Shown one piece after another: positions 1 through 6,418 of a stretch of DNA of 7,343 nucleotides. The stretch is from positions 1-7,343 of the forward strand of contig DOEZ01000616.1 in NCBI GenBank assembly GCA_003532715.1, written 5' to 3'. The stretch is from Planctomycetaceae bacterium (lineage in GTDB: Bacteria; Planctomycetota; Planctomycetia; Pirellulales; Thermoguttaceae). The position numbers were made by a program, and so were the translations under genes. The notes beneath the pieces were generated by a model. That model saw only the letters and a list, made by a program, of their open reading frames with translations. It did no database searches and had not been told where the DNA came from. Positions within the stretch are counted from its first letter, which is position 1. The number at the start of each line of letters is the position of its first letter.

Positions 1-2
1 AC

Positions 3-1166
3 AACGGGCCCGGCTATTGGTGGCAGACCTACGACTGGGACAGCTTCTCCGTGATCGAAAACGCACCGCCCACGGTGACGAACGTCTTGGTGCGTGGATC
101 GACTTGGGACAGCAGTTTCACGAGTTACCTAGCCACTATGAGCACCCGGAACGTGGAGGGTTATTCGATTCCGGTGGGCAGCGAGGCACAACTGGCGGCG
201 TTGCTGTGGGGGAACGTTGATCAGATCAAGGTCGTGTTCAGTGAAGACGTGGTGGTCGATCAAGGCGATCTTGAACTCGATGGCGTCAATGTTGCCGAGT
301 ACATTTGCGACGACTTCGCGTACGATCCGGGCAGCTTCACCGCAACATGGACTCTGGTGGGGACAATCGGCACCGACAGGTTGATCCTCCGGCTCAACGC
401 CGACGGCGGCAGTCCGATCCAAGACGCCGCCGGCAACCGACTGGACGGCGAGTGGACGAACCCGCCCAGCACGACGCCGCCCCCGAGCAACTATCCATCC
501 GGAAATGGGACGGCCGGCGGCGACTTCATCTTCAAGTTTAACGTCCTTCCCGGCGACGCCAATTACGACGGCGCGGTCAATGCGATCGACGCGGCGATCA
601 TGGCCGCCAACTGGGGCTACAACGGCGCGGCCTGGACGCCCGGCGATTTCAACGGCAACTGCACGGTCGATGCGGAGGATGCGAAAATCCTGGCGGCCAA
701 CTGGGGCAGGAGCTTGCCGATGCCGCCCGCCGCGGCACCGGCCCCCGAAGCGACGAACCCGGAACTCGGAGCAGACCAAGCCGATGCAGCTCTTTTCGTC
801 GGCCCGTTGCAGGTCGGCAGCATGCCCGCGACAAGACAACCGATTCAGCCGGTCCAGCGACTGGGTGGAATGGGAATGCAGCAGAGGACGCAACTTGGGG
901 CGCAACAGAGGGCTTTCGCCCTCCGCTCGCCCGAGGAATTGCGGATCGAGACGCCACCCGAATACTCAACAGCCGCTCTGGATGCGGCCCTGGCCGAAGA
1001 ATACGGCCCGGCGCAAGTTGGGAATGAACTGACAACGGCGATATTCAACCGCCACGCCGCCTGGTCGAGCATGGTCGCCCGGCGGCAATCCAATCGCCGA
1101 GATGCTGGAGACCTGGGCCGAGCCGAATTGGCCATCGATCTGCTGATGGCGGGTCGGCGAGGTTGA
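3..1166 (+). CDS. Secreted dockerin-type protein, C-terminal part (5' end outside window)
   Basis: The frame is open from the left edge; the GTG at 51 lies inside it and is not a convincing start, so this is the last ~388 residues of a larger protein. Visible in order: an Asp/Trp-rich stretch; a beta-strand-rich region (about 100-500) with phrases such as IKVVFSEDV and DAAGNRLDGEW, resembling Ig-like domains of planctomycete exported proteins; then a dockerin-like pair at 552-713. The first calcium loop is canonical (DANYDGAVNAID). The second is degenerate (DFNGNCTVDAED, with Asn and Cys at loop positions 5 and 6). Each loop is followed by an AANWG-type helix end. A tail of about 150 residues rich in Ala, Pro, Gln and Arg follows. 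The protein is probably exported and bound to a surface or an extracellular assembly, but no catalytic domain is visible here. The dockerin call is solid; the function of the whole protein is unknown. Confidence 0.85.
   Translation, partial: NGPGYWWQTYDWDSFSVIENAPPTVTNVLVRGSTWDSSFTSYLATMSTRNVEGYSIPVGSEAQLAALLWGNVDQIKVVFSEDVVVDQGDLELDGVNVAEYICDDFAYDPGSFTATWTLVGTIGTDRLILRLNADGGSPIQDAAGNRLDGEWTNPPSTTPPPSNYPSGNGTAGGDFIFKFNVLPGDANYDGAVNAIDAAIMAANWGYNGAAWTPGDFNGNCTVDAEDAKILAANWGRSLPMPPAAAPAPEATNPELGADQADAALFVGPLQVGSMPATRQPIQPVQRLGGMGMQQRTQLGAQQRAFALRSPEELRIETPPEYSTAALDAALAEEYGPAQVGNELTTAIFNRHAAWSSMVARRQSNRRDAGDLGRAELAIDLLMAGRRG
552..713 (+). other. Dockerin-like paired calcium-binding domain
   Basis: This is a tandem duplication of an F-hand-like unit within the truncated exported protein. 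Repeat 1 has loop DANYDGAVNAID followed by AAIMAANWG; repeat 2 has loop DFNGNCTVDAED followed by AKILAANWG. The Asp/Asn at loop positions 1, 3, 5 and 12 fit calcium ligands. In clostridia such modules bind cohesins; in Planctomycetota they are abundant without classical cellulosomes and their partner is not established. Confidence 0.8.
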
Positions 1167-1302
1167 TGGGCCGAGGCGTCGCGAGTCAGGCGAGATCGGC
1201 GAATCAGTGTCACGCCACGCGGCCGAAAGTGACCGTTCCATCACATTGCTGACATCAATTGAGCCGCCACAAACCCTTATCACACCCTCCGCGAAGGCGT
1301 TG

Positions 1303-1331
1303 TTGACAGCAGAGCTGCTGTTGTCGACAAT
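1303..1331 (+). promoter_or_regulatory. Sigma70-type promoter with overlapping dyads, upstream of the lipoprotein gene
   Basis: A perfect -35 hexamer TTGACA (1303-1308) is followed by a 17-nt spacer and GACAAT (1326-1331), which matches the -10 consensus at four of six positions including the key second A and final T. Transcription would start near 1338, giving an untranslated leader of roughly 78 nt before the ATG at 1416. Two palindromes sit on the promoter: ACAGCAG/CTGCTGT (1306-1312 and 1315-1321, 2-nt centre) and the perfect 10-mer TTGTCGACAA (1321-1330). They could be operator sites. This is based on consensus matching only. Confidence 0.5.
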
Positions 1332-1403
1332 ACAGCGGTTGCCGTGCCTACCCCAATGCGTTGCCAGTGTCGGCGGTGCGGGGACGGTTTCTGTCCGTTT
1401 AAC

Positions 1404-1408
1404 GGGAG
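1404..1408 (+). promoter_or_regulatory. Shine-Dalgarno that sets the lipoprotein start
   Basis: GGGAG lies 7 nt upstream of the ATG at 1416. It supports this start over an in-frame ATG at 1344, which would add 24 Cys/Arg-rich residues ahead of the signal peptide. Confidence 0.7.
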
Positions 1409-1415
1409 AAAAGCG

Positions 1416-1994
1416 ATGATCCGTACGAATTCGAAGCGAGTGGTCATGTGCGTGACCATCGGTCTGTGGATGCTCGTGATCTCCGGCTGTGTAAGCCAGT
1501 CCGAGTATGACACGAAGGTCATTGAACTGCAGAACCTGGAAGAGAGACTGGTGAAGTCCGAGGAGATAGTTGCGCAATTAGCGGAGGACCTTGATGCGGC
1601 GAAGGATCGGATTGAGCAAGCCAAGCAGGCTGCGAAGAATATGGAATCCAAGGTCGAGGCACTGGAGTTGGAAAACCGCGACCTGAAAGAGCAAGCCAAG
1701 ACACTGTCGGCGGCCGAGAGGAGGTTGTCGGAACGTCAACGCGACCTCGATGACGCGAAGAGTCAGGTTGAGGAAGCCAAGACGCATGCATCGCAACTCC
1801 AGAAGAATCTTGATGCCGCCAAGGCTCAGGCCGAGGAGGCTGGGAATGCCGCCAAGGACGCCGAGGCCAAGATCAAGAGGTTGGAACAGGAGAACGCCGC
1901 CTTGAAAGATCAAGTCAAGAAGCTGTTGGAGGCCGAGAAGAAAGCACCAGAACTCCCCACGGAGCCCGATGCGGCCGAGGCCCAGATCGAGTAA
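1416..1994 (+). CDS. Small coiled-coil lipoprotein
   Basis: The product is 192 residues. Residues 1-24 form a lipoprotein signal peptide: basic MIRTNSKR, a hydrophobic core, then lipobox ISG-Cys25. After cleavage the Cys would be lipidated and the protein anchored in a membrane facing the periplasm; residue +2 is Val rather than an Asp retention signal. The mature start CVSQSEYD resembles the start of many OmpA-linked or coiled-coil envelope lipoproteins, but no OmpA domain follows. Residues about 35-180 are almost uninterrupted charged coiled coil (Glu, Lys, Ala, Gln, Leu). Residues 59-103 and 132-176 align without gaps at about 23 of 45 identities, an internal duplication. The start is chosen from the Shine-Dalgarno and signal peptide. 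A spacer or scaffold role in the envelope is plausible; the exact function is unknown. It has its own promoter candidate. Confidence 0.85.
   Translation: MIRTNSKRVVMCVTIGLWMLVISGCVSQSEYDTKVIELQNLEERLVKSEEIVAQLAEDLDAAKDRIEQAKQAAKNMESKVEALELENRDLKEQAKTLSAAERRLSERQRDLDDAKSQVEEAKTHASQLQKNLDAAKAQAEEAGNAAKDAEAKIKRLEQENAALKDQVKKLLEAEKKAPELPTEPDAAEAQIE
1590..1943 (+). repeat. Internal 45-codon duplication in the lipoprotein gene
   Basis: Copy 1 is 1590-1724 (residues 59-103) and copy 2 is 1809-1943 (residues 132-176). They share the LDAAK start, the central LE.EN..LK.Q segment and the AE end, with no gaps. The 28-residue linker also begins a similar LDDAK-Q-EEAK phrase. Low-complexity coiled coils can converge, but the shared order of invariant residues suggests duplication. 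Confidence 0.55.
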
Positions 1995-2194
1995 CCTTAG
2001 AAGGTTCGGCAGGAGATCGGGCATACGCGTAGTGAGTGATTCATGAAGACGAAGACGGCGTAAGTCGGTTGAATCCCAAGCTACACTGATCGAGACTTTT
2101 GAAAGAAAAAAGGAAAGCTCCCCCGCCAAACCGTTACGTGGCGAATGACGGCGAATTGTGTCTGTCTCAACGTTATTGAGGTTGGGTGATCGGC
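1995..2194 (+). other. Intergenic region, no gene seen
   Basis: Two hundred bases between the lipoprotein gene and the radical SAM gene. It holds a purine-rich AT patch (about 2097-2118), a weak inverted repeat CGCCA/TGGCG (2124-2128 and 2139-2143) and a dyad at 2166-2180. No hairpin with a T-tract and no well-spaced -35/-10 pair was found. The longest ATG-initiated frame seen here is only a few codons. Confidence 0.6.
2166..2180 (+). promoter_or_regulatory. Short dyad CTCAA-N5-TTGAG just before the radical SAM start
   Basis: Perfect 5-bp arms with centre CGTTA. The right arm overlaps the only GAGG-like ribosome-binding sequence (2178-2181) near the possible GTG start at 2186. It could be an operator half-site pair or a small hairpin hiding the translation signal. 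Arms this short also occur by chance. Confidence 0.25.
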
Positions 2195-4015
2195 ATGGAG
2201 ACTCCGCTCATTTCCAAGGAATCACGTTCTTTGGGCACTCGTTTCTCGATGCCCAATCCTTTGGGTAGCACGGCCAGAGTGCTCCTGACAAGCGTGTTTG
2301 GTCCTTATGCCCGGGATGATGAATATGGCAGTCGGGCTCTCAACCCGATGGAGCTGTATCACAATCAGGTCACCCGGGTCCAGGGGCCGTTTTCGTTGCG
2401 GATGTTCCACCGCTCTTGGGGGTTGATGCTGATTCAGGTGAACATCGCCGCGCCCTGCACGCTGCTCGACTTTCCGACGCAGGAGCGTTTTGTCGACGAG
2501 ATTAGGGCTCATCCGTACGATGTCGTGGGGATTAGCGGCATCACGACCAATGTGCTCAAGGTCAAGCGGATGTGCGAGCTGATCCGGGAGCATCGTCCGG
2601 AAGCAACCATCGTCGTTGGCGGTCATGTCACGAATATCGCCGACCTTGAACAGCGGATTGACGCCGACTGGATCGTCCGAGGCGAAGGGGTGCGGTGGTT
2701 TCGTCGATATCTCGGTGAGGATCCAGACCAACCTATCCGCCACCCCGTGACACCCACGCGGATCGGCACGCGTGCCATGGGAATTCAGGCCAAAGAGAAG
2801 CGGCACCGGGTCGCGGCAACCCTGATTCCGTCGGTCGGCTGTCCGGTGGGCTGCAATTTCTGCGCGACTTCGGCCATGTTTGGCGGCAAGGGAAAGTGGT
2901 TCGATTTCTATCGGACAGGCGACGAGCTGTTCGATGTCATGTGCCGAATCGAGAAGTCGCTCGACAATCGATCTTTCTTTGTCATGGACGAGAACTTCCT
3001 GCTTCACCGCCGACGCGCCCTGCGGCTGCTGGAGTTGATGCGGCAGCACGACAAATCCTGGATACTCTACGTCTTCAGCTCCGCGAGCGTTCTGGAATCG
3101 TACACCGTCGAACAACTCGTCGCCTTGGGCATTTCGTGGGTGTGGATGGGCATCGAGGGCGAAGACAGTGACTATGCGAAGCTCGATGGAATCGACACGT
3201 TCGCCCTGGTTCGCCGACTCCAATCGCACGGCATTCGCGTCCTGGGGTCCACGATCATCGGACTCGAGGAGCATGGACCGGACAACATCGATCGGGTAAT
3301 CGATCACGCTGTTCGGCACAATACGGACTTCCATCAGTTCATGCTGTACATGCCGTTGCCGGGCACGCCGTTGTATGCGGAATTCTCCGCTCGCGGGCTC
3401 CTAGTTGACGAAGACCAAGTGCCGCCGGCCGACACCCACGGCCAGTGTCGGTTCAACTACCGTCACCCGCGTCTTCCGCCGGGCACGGAGTCGGATTTCA
3501 TCGTTCGGGCGTTTCAACGCGATTTCGCCGTCAACGGCCCGAGCCTGTTGCGAGTCTTGCACACGACCCTTGCCGGGTGGAAGAAGTACAAGAACCACCC
3601 GGATGTGCGAATTCGAAGACGGTTCACTTGGGAAATCGAAGGGATGGCGACGACCTGGGCGGCCGTCGCCGGCGCGGCGCGGCGGTACTATCGCGGCGAA
3701 CCAAGGCTGCGTTCACATATGGCGGGGCTTCTGAACGAAATATATCGTGAATTCGGATGGACTTCGCGGTTCTTCGCCGCAATGGGAGGGCCGTATGTTC
3801 TGTGGAAGATCCGGCGGGAAGAGCGGCGGCTGGCCCGGGGCTGGACGTATGAGCCACCCACGTTCCATGAAAGGAACGACTCGATGCTGGCGGACGAATG
3901 CCCCGCCGCGTCGCGATGCTGGCATGTAACGCCGGGAATCGCATTGACCGGTCATGTCGAAGAGGAACGGGAGGCCGCCCGGAACCCGCAGGTTGTTAGT
4001 CCGAGGCCATGTTGA
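2195..4015 (+). CDS. B12-binding-domain radical SAM protein
   Basis: The product is 606 residues from the ATG at 2195 (GTG at 2186 and ATG at 2249 are alternatives; ribosome-binding signals are weak for all). After a family-like opening (VLLTSVFGPY, DDEYGSR), residues about 85-180 form a Rossmann-like cobalamin-binding domain: DVVGISGITTN near 109, VVGGHVTN near 141-146, GEGVRWF at 163-169. The DxHxxG cobalt-ligating motif is absent. The radical SAM core follows with Cys216, Cys220 and Cys223 (CxxxCxxC) for the 4Fe-4S cluster, then DENF at 265-268, GIEG at 319-322 and PLPGTPLY near 387. About 190 further residues form a family-specific region rich in Arg and aromatics, ending in a poorly ordered tail. 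Such enzymes cleave S-adenosylmethionine to a 5'-deoxyadenosyl radical; B12 relatives often methylate unreactive carbons, including lipids. The substrate is not determinable. A lipid substrate is inferred from the neighbours, 113 nt downstream on the same strand. Confidence 0.88.
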   Translation: METPLISKESRSLGTRFSMPNPLGSTARVLLTSVFGPYARDDEYGSRALNPMELYHNQVTRVQGPFSLRMFHRSWGLMLIQVNIAAPCTLLDFPTQERFVDEIRAHPYDVVGISGITTNVLKVKRMCELIREHRPEATIVVGGHVTNIADLEQRIDADWIVRGEGVRWFRRYLGEDPDQPIRHPVTPTRIGTRAMGIQAKEKRHRVAATLIPSVGCPVGCNFCATSAMFGGKGKWFDFYRTGDELFDVMCRIEKSLDNRSFFVMDENFLLHRRRALRLLELMRQHDKSWILYVFSSASVLESYTVEQLVALGISWVWMGIEGEDSDYAKLDGIDTFALVRRLQSHGIRVLGSTIIGLEEHGPDNIDRVIDHAVRHNTDFHQFMLYMPLPGTPLYAEFSARGLLVDEDQVPPADTHGQCRFNYRHPRLPPGTESDFIVRAFQRDFAVNGPSLLRVLHTTLAGWKKYKNHPDVRIRRRFTWEIEGMATTWAAVAGAARRYYRGEPRLRSHMAGLLNEIYREFGWTSRFFAAMGGPYVLWKIRREERRLARGWTYEPPTFHERNDSMLADECPAASRCWHVTPGIALTGHVEEEREAARNPQVVSPRPC

Positions 4016-4114
4016 TCCGTCTTGGGTCGCCATCAGTCGAAATGATCCAACTGCTTGTGACGTGCCTGTCGTAAGCGTTGGGGCGAATAGACCGGGGAAC
4101 TAGCCGAGCAAATT

Positions 4115-4118
4115 GGAG
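4115..4118 (+). promoter_or_regulatory. Shine-Dalgarno that sets the DUF1295 start
   Basis: GGAG sits 10 nt before the ATG at 4129. It favours that start over a TTG at 4078, which would add 17 hydrophilic residues before the first membrane segment. Confidence 0.55.
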
Positions 4119-4128
4119 AACCAACGCC

Positions 4129-4944
4129 ATGGTGCTGCCGCCGGCCTTGCAGATTCTGATTGGGATTGTCGTCGTTTTCGCCATGATGAGCCTCCTTTGG
4201 CTTGTCCAGCGACGGACCGGCAACGCCGGGATCGTGGATGCCGGATGGGCGGCGAGCATCGGCATTCTCGGTCTTTTCTATGCAACCACGTCTGGCGGCT
4301 ATTTGCCTCGCCGCATTCTGGTTGGCGTGCTGATCGGCATCTGGTCGGCGCGGCTGACCATCTACCTCATGATGGACCGTGTTGTCGGCAAGCCTGAGGA
4401 AGGGCGCTACCGGACGCTGCGCGAGAAATGGGGGCCGGCTTCGCAACAGAGGCTTTTCTTGTTTTTCCAGACTCAAGCGGTCGCTGCCCTGTTCTTCTCC
4501 ATTCCCGTCCTGATCGTCGCCTGGCATCCCGCCGCCCGCGCGACGTTCTGGGATGTCACCGGTGTGTTGATCTGGTGCGTGAGCGTCGGCAACACGATCC
4601 TCGCGGACCGGCAGCTCGCCCGATTCAAGCGGCAGCCCAAGAACCGGGGAAGAACATGCCGCGAGGGCTGGTGGCGCTATTCACGTCATCCGAACTACTT
4701 CTTTGAATGGCTGCACTGGTGGTCGTATGCGGCGTTGTCCGTCGGCGGTCCCTATTGGTGGTTCACGCTTGCCGCGCCGGCGGTCATGCTGCATTTTTTA
4801 CTGAATGTGACGGGCATTCCGCCGACCGAAGCGCAGGCTTTGGCGAGCCGGGGCGACGACTACCGCGAGTATCAACAAACGACCCACGCGTTCTTTCCTT
4901 GGTTTCCGAAGAAGAGAGGCGAAAGCCATGATCGACGGAATTGA
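4129..4944 (+). CDS. DUF1295 integral membrane protein (steroid 5-alpha-reductase / ICMT-like)
   Basis: The product is 271 residues, the usual size for the family, with about six or seven hydrophobic segments. The family signatures are present: N-x-x-x-VD-x-x-W near 32-40 (NAGIVDAGW), the RHPNY core (SRHPNYFFEW, 185-194) preceded by GWWRY, and the C-terminal YREYQQTTHAFFPWFP motif (245-259). In steroid 5-alpha-reductases and isoprenylcysteine methyltransferases the equivalent region binds the cofactor (NADPH or S-adenosylmethionine), so this is probably a membrane-embedded reductase or methyltransferase acting on a lipid. Which of the two cannot be told from sequence. Its end overlaps the next gene by 17 nt, indicating co-transcription and probable translational coupling with the methyltransferase. 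Confidence 0.88.
   Translation: MVLPPALQILIGIVVVFAMMSLLWLVQRRTGNAGIVDAGWAASIGILGLFYATTSGGYLPRRILVGVLIGIWSARLTIYLMMDRVVGKPEEGRYRTLREKWGPASQQRLFLFFQTQAVAALFFSIPVLIVAWHPAARATFWDVTGVLIWCVSVGNTILADRQLARFKRQPKNRGRTCREGWWRYSRHPNYFFEWLHWWSYAALSVGGPYWWFTLAAPAVMLHFLLNVTGIPPTEAQALASRGDDYREYQQTTHAFFPWFPKKRGESHDRRN
4914..4919 (+). promoter_or_regulatory. Shine-Dalgarno inside the DUF1295 gene for the downstream methyltransferase
   Basis: GAGAGG lies 8 nt before the ATG at 4928, within the last codons of the DUF1295 frame. It supports an overlapping start and translational coupling. Confidence 0.6.
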
Positions 4945-6004
4945 CCTGGCCGAGCGGGCCTTCTTGCCCGACTGGCTGATCCGCTTCGGCATGAAGCGGT
5001 TGCTGTCCGCCCGGCTGCGGGAACAGCTCCGACGTGAACGCGATCAACCGGGCGAGCCGTTTCGGCAATTCGTGGCGGAGTCGCGACGCAGCGCTGTCGC
5101 TGTTGCCACCAACTCGGCTAATCAGCAGCACTATGAGGTTCCCAGCGAGTTCTTCCAAACCGTCCTCGGACCGCGGCTGAAATACAGTTGTTGCTTTTGG
5201 CCCCATGCGGACACAACCTTGCCGCAAGCCGAGGACGAAATGTTGGCTCTGTTTTGCCGGCGAGCCGGGATCGAGGATGGGATGAACATCCTCGAATTGG
5301 GATGCGGTTGGGGATCGCTTTGTCTCTGGATCGCGGAGCATTATCCGGGGTGCCGAATTCAGGCCGTTTCCAATTCACGAACCCAGCGCGAATTCATCGA
5401 ACAGCGCCGACGAGAGCGAGGTCTTGCCGGCGTCGAGGTCGTCACCGCGAATGTGGCCGATTTCGACACGGAGCGCCGATTCGACCGGGTTTTGTCCGTC
5501 GAAATGTTCGAACACGCGCGCAACCACGAAGAATTGCTTCGAAGGATAGCCACGTGGCTCAAGCCCGACGGAATGCTCATGGTGCATATCTTCTGCCATG
5601 CCCGATTCGCCTATCCGTTCGAAACCGAGGGACGAGCGAACTGGATGGGCCGGCACTTCTTCACCGGCGGCGTCATGCCCTCGGATGATCTGTTGCCGCA
5701 TTTTCAGCGCGATCTCGTCTTGCGGGAGCATTGGCGCGTGTCGGGCATGCACTACTCACGGACCCTCGAGGCGTGGTTGGCCAATTGCGACCGCAATGTG
5801 TCGGAACTTTTGAGATTGTTCGCCCGCGATTCTTCGCCGGAGTCCGCACGACGGCTGATCCAGCGTTGGCGCATGTTCTTCATGGCGTGTTCGGAACTCT
5901 TCGCGTATCGCGGCGGAACCGAGTGGTTCGTTTCGCATTATCTCCTTTCAAAACGTTCTTTGGGAAGCCAAGTGAACCACGGAAAAGCGTCACTGCAAGC
6001 CTGA
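4928..6004 (+). CDS. SAM-dependent methyltransferase, CFA synthase / coclaurine N-methyltransferase-like
   Basis: The product is 358 residues, a full-length member of the cyclopropane-fatty-acyl-phospholipid synthase superfamily. The N-terminal LPDWLIRFGMKRLL helix, QHYEVPSEFF (about 68-77), KYSCCFW (85-91), the SAM-binding loop LELGCGWGS (122-130), VEMFEH (191-196), VHIFCH (219-224), FFTGG-x-MPS and HY (275-276) are all visible. The wording resembles plant (S)-coclaurine N-methyltransferases more than E. coli Cfa; their catalytic Glu-x-x-Glu-His triad appears as Glu192, Glu195 and His196. By alignment from memory to E. coli Cfa, the bicarbonate-site residues are also kept: Cys88, Glu195, His220 and Tyr276. 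The acceptor could be a lipid double bond or another group; the neighbours favour a membrane lipid, while an alkaloid substrate would be unexpected. The class is certain, the substrate is not. Confidence 0.88.
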   Translation: MIDGIDLAERAFLPDWLIRFGMKRLLSARLREQLRRERDQPGEPFRQFVAESRRSAVAVATNSANQQHYEVPSEFFQTVLGPRLKYSCCFWPHADTTLPQAEDEMLALFCRRAGIEDGMNILELGCGWGSLCLWIAEHYPGCRIQAVSNSRTQREFIEQRRRERGLAGVEVVTANVADFDTERRFDRVLSVEMFEHARNHEELLRRIATWLKPDGMLMVHIFCHARFAYPFETEGRANWMGRHFFTGGVMPSDDLLPHFQRDLVLREHWRVSGMHYSRTLEAWLANCDRNVSELLRLFARDSSPESARRLIQRWRMFFMACSELFAYRGGTEWFVSHYLLSKRSLGSQVNHGKASLQA

Positions 6005-6006
6005 AA

Positions 6007-6013
6007 AAGGAGG
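6007..6013 (+). promoter_or_regulatory. Strong Shine-Dalgarno for the DUF2177 gene
   Basis: AAGGAGG, 6 nt before the GTG at 6020, is the best ribosome-binding site in the window. It decides that this GTG is the start. Confidence 0.8.
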
Positions 6014-6019
6014 ACGATT

Positions 6020-6418
6020 GTGTATTACCTTAAGCTCTACGGGGCGACGCTTGTTGCCTTCTTGGCGATCGACATGATCTGGCTCGGCTTCGTGGCACGG
6101 GGATTCTATCGTCGCCAATTGGGGTTCCTGCTCAGCGACCAGCCGAATTGGTGGGCTGCGATCGTTTTCTATTTGCTTTTTGTTGTGGGTATTCTGGTTT
6201 TCGCAGTCTTGCCGTCCGTGCAGGTCGAATCCCTGCAAAAGGCGATCGTGCTTGGCGGGTTCTTCGGACTGGTGACGTACGCGACTTACGACTTGACGAA
6301 CCTGGCGACGGTGAAGAACTGGCCACTGCTCGTAACCGTTGTCGACATGGTCTGGGGAACCGTCTTGGCCGCTTCGGTCAGCGGTCTCGGATTCCTGGCC
6401 GGTCGTTGGCTGCGATGA
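6020..6418 (+). CDS. DUF2177 family membrane protein
   Basis: The product is 132 residues, normal for the family, with four predicted membrane segments at about 8-26, 46-66, 76-93 and 103-128. Signatures seen: LAIDMIWLG (15-23) followed by FYR, the central GLVTYATYDLTNLAT (83-97) and the DMVWG in the last segment (109-113). It starts with GTG after a near-perfect Shine-Dalgarno, 15 nt after the methyltransferase stop, so it is the third gene of a tight operon. DUF2177 proteins have no established biochemical role; from general knowledge they recur beside CFA-like and DUF1295 genes, so a part in membrane lipid modification or transport is an inference. The last 41 nt overlap the convergent gene on the other strand. 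Confidence 0.88.
   Translation: MYYLKLYGATLVAFLAIDMIWLGFVARGFYRRQLGFLLSDQPNWWAAIVFYLLFVVGILVFAVLPSVQVESLQKAIVLGGFFGLVTYATYDLTNLATVKNWPLLVTVVDMVWGTVLAASVSGLGFLAGRWLR
6378..6418. other. 41-nt convergent overlap of two coding regions
   Basis: The stop of the minus-strand CFA-family gene (6378-6380) lies inside the DUF2177 gene, whose own stop is at 6416-6418. Both strands are coding here, so there is no room for a classical terminator between the genes, and transcripts would be complementary at their 3' ends. Confidence 0.85.

Noticed and set aside
129..905. Long antisense open frame (258 codons) opposite the dockerin protein
   Set aside because: Rich in Arg, Gly and Val with no recognisable domain and no membrane or motif pattern; a mirror of the GC-rich gene on the plus strand.
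1209..1233. Possible terminator hairpin GTCAC...GTGAC after the dockerin gene
   Set aside because: Only 5-bp outer arms with an unpaired bulge and no T-tract; too weak to call.
1278..1285. TTATCACA resembling a DnaA box
   Set aside because: One base short of the TTATNCACA consensus, alone, and with no AT-rich origin features nearby.
1207..1419. Possible 70-codon gene in the region before the lipoprotein
   Set aside because: It spans the promoter candidate, has no good ribosome-binding site and shows no recognisable protein pattern.
1578..2129. Antisense Leu-rich frame opposite the lipoprotein gene
   Set aside because: The Leu/Gly richness comes from reverse-reading the coiled-coil codons; the plus-strand frame has a signal peptide, lipobox and Shine-Dalgarno.
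2124..2143. Inverted repeat CGCCA/TGGCG
   Set aside because: Short arms, a 10-nt loop and no T-tract after it; not a credible terminator.
2222..3334. Long antisense open frame (370 codons) opposite the radical SAM gene
   Set aside because: The plus strand carries a clear radical SAM protein with all motifs; the antisense translation has no family features.
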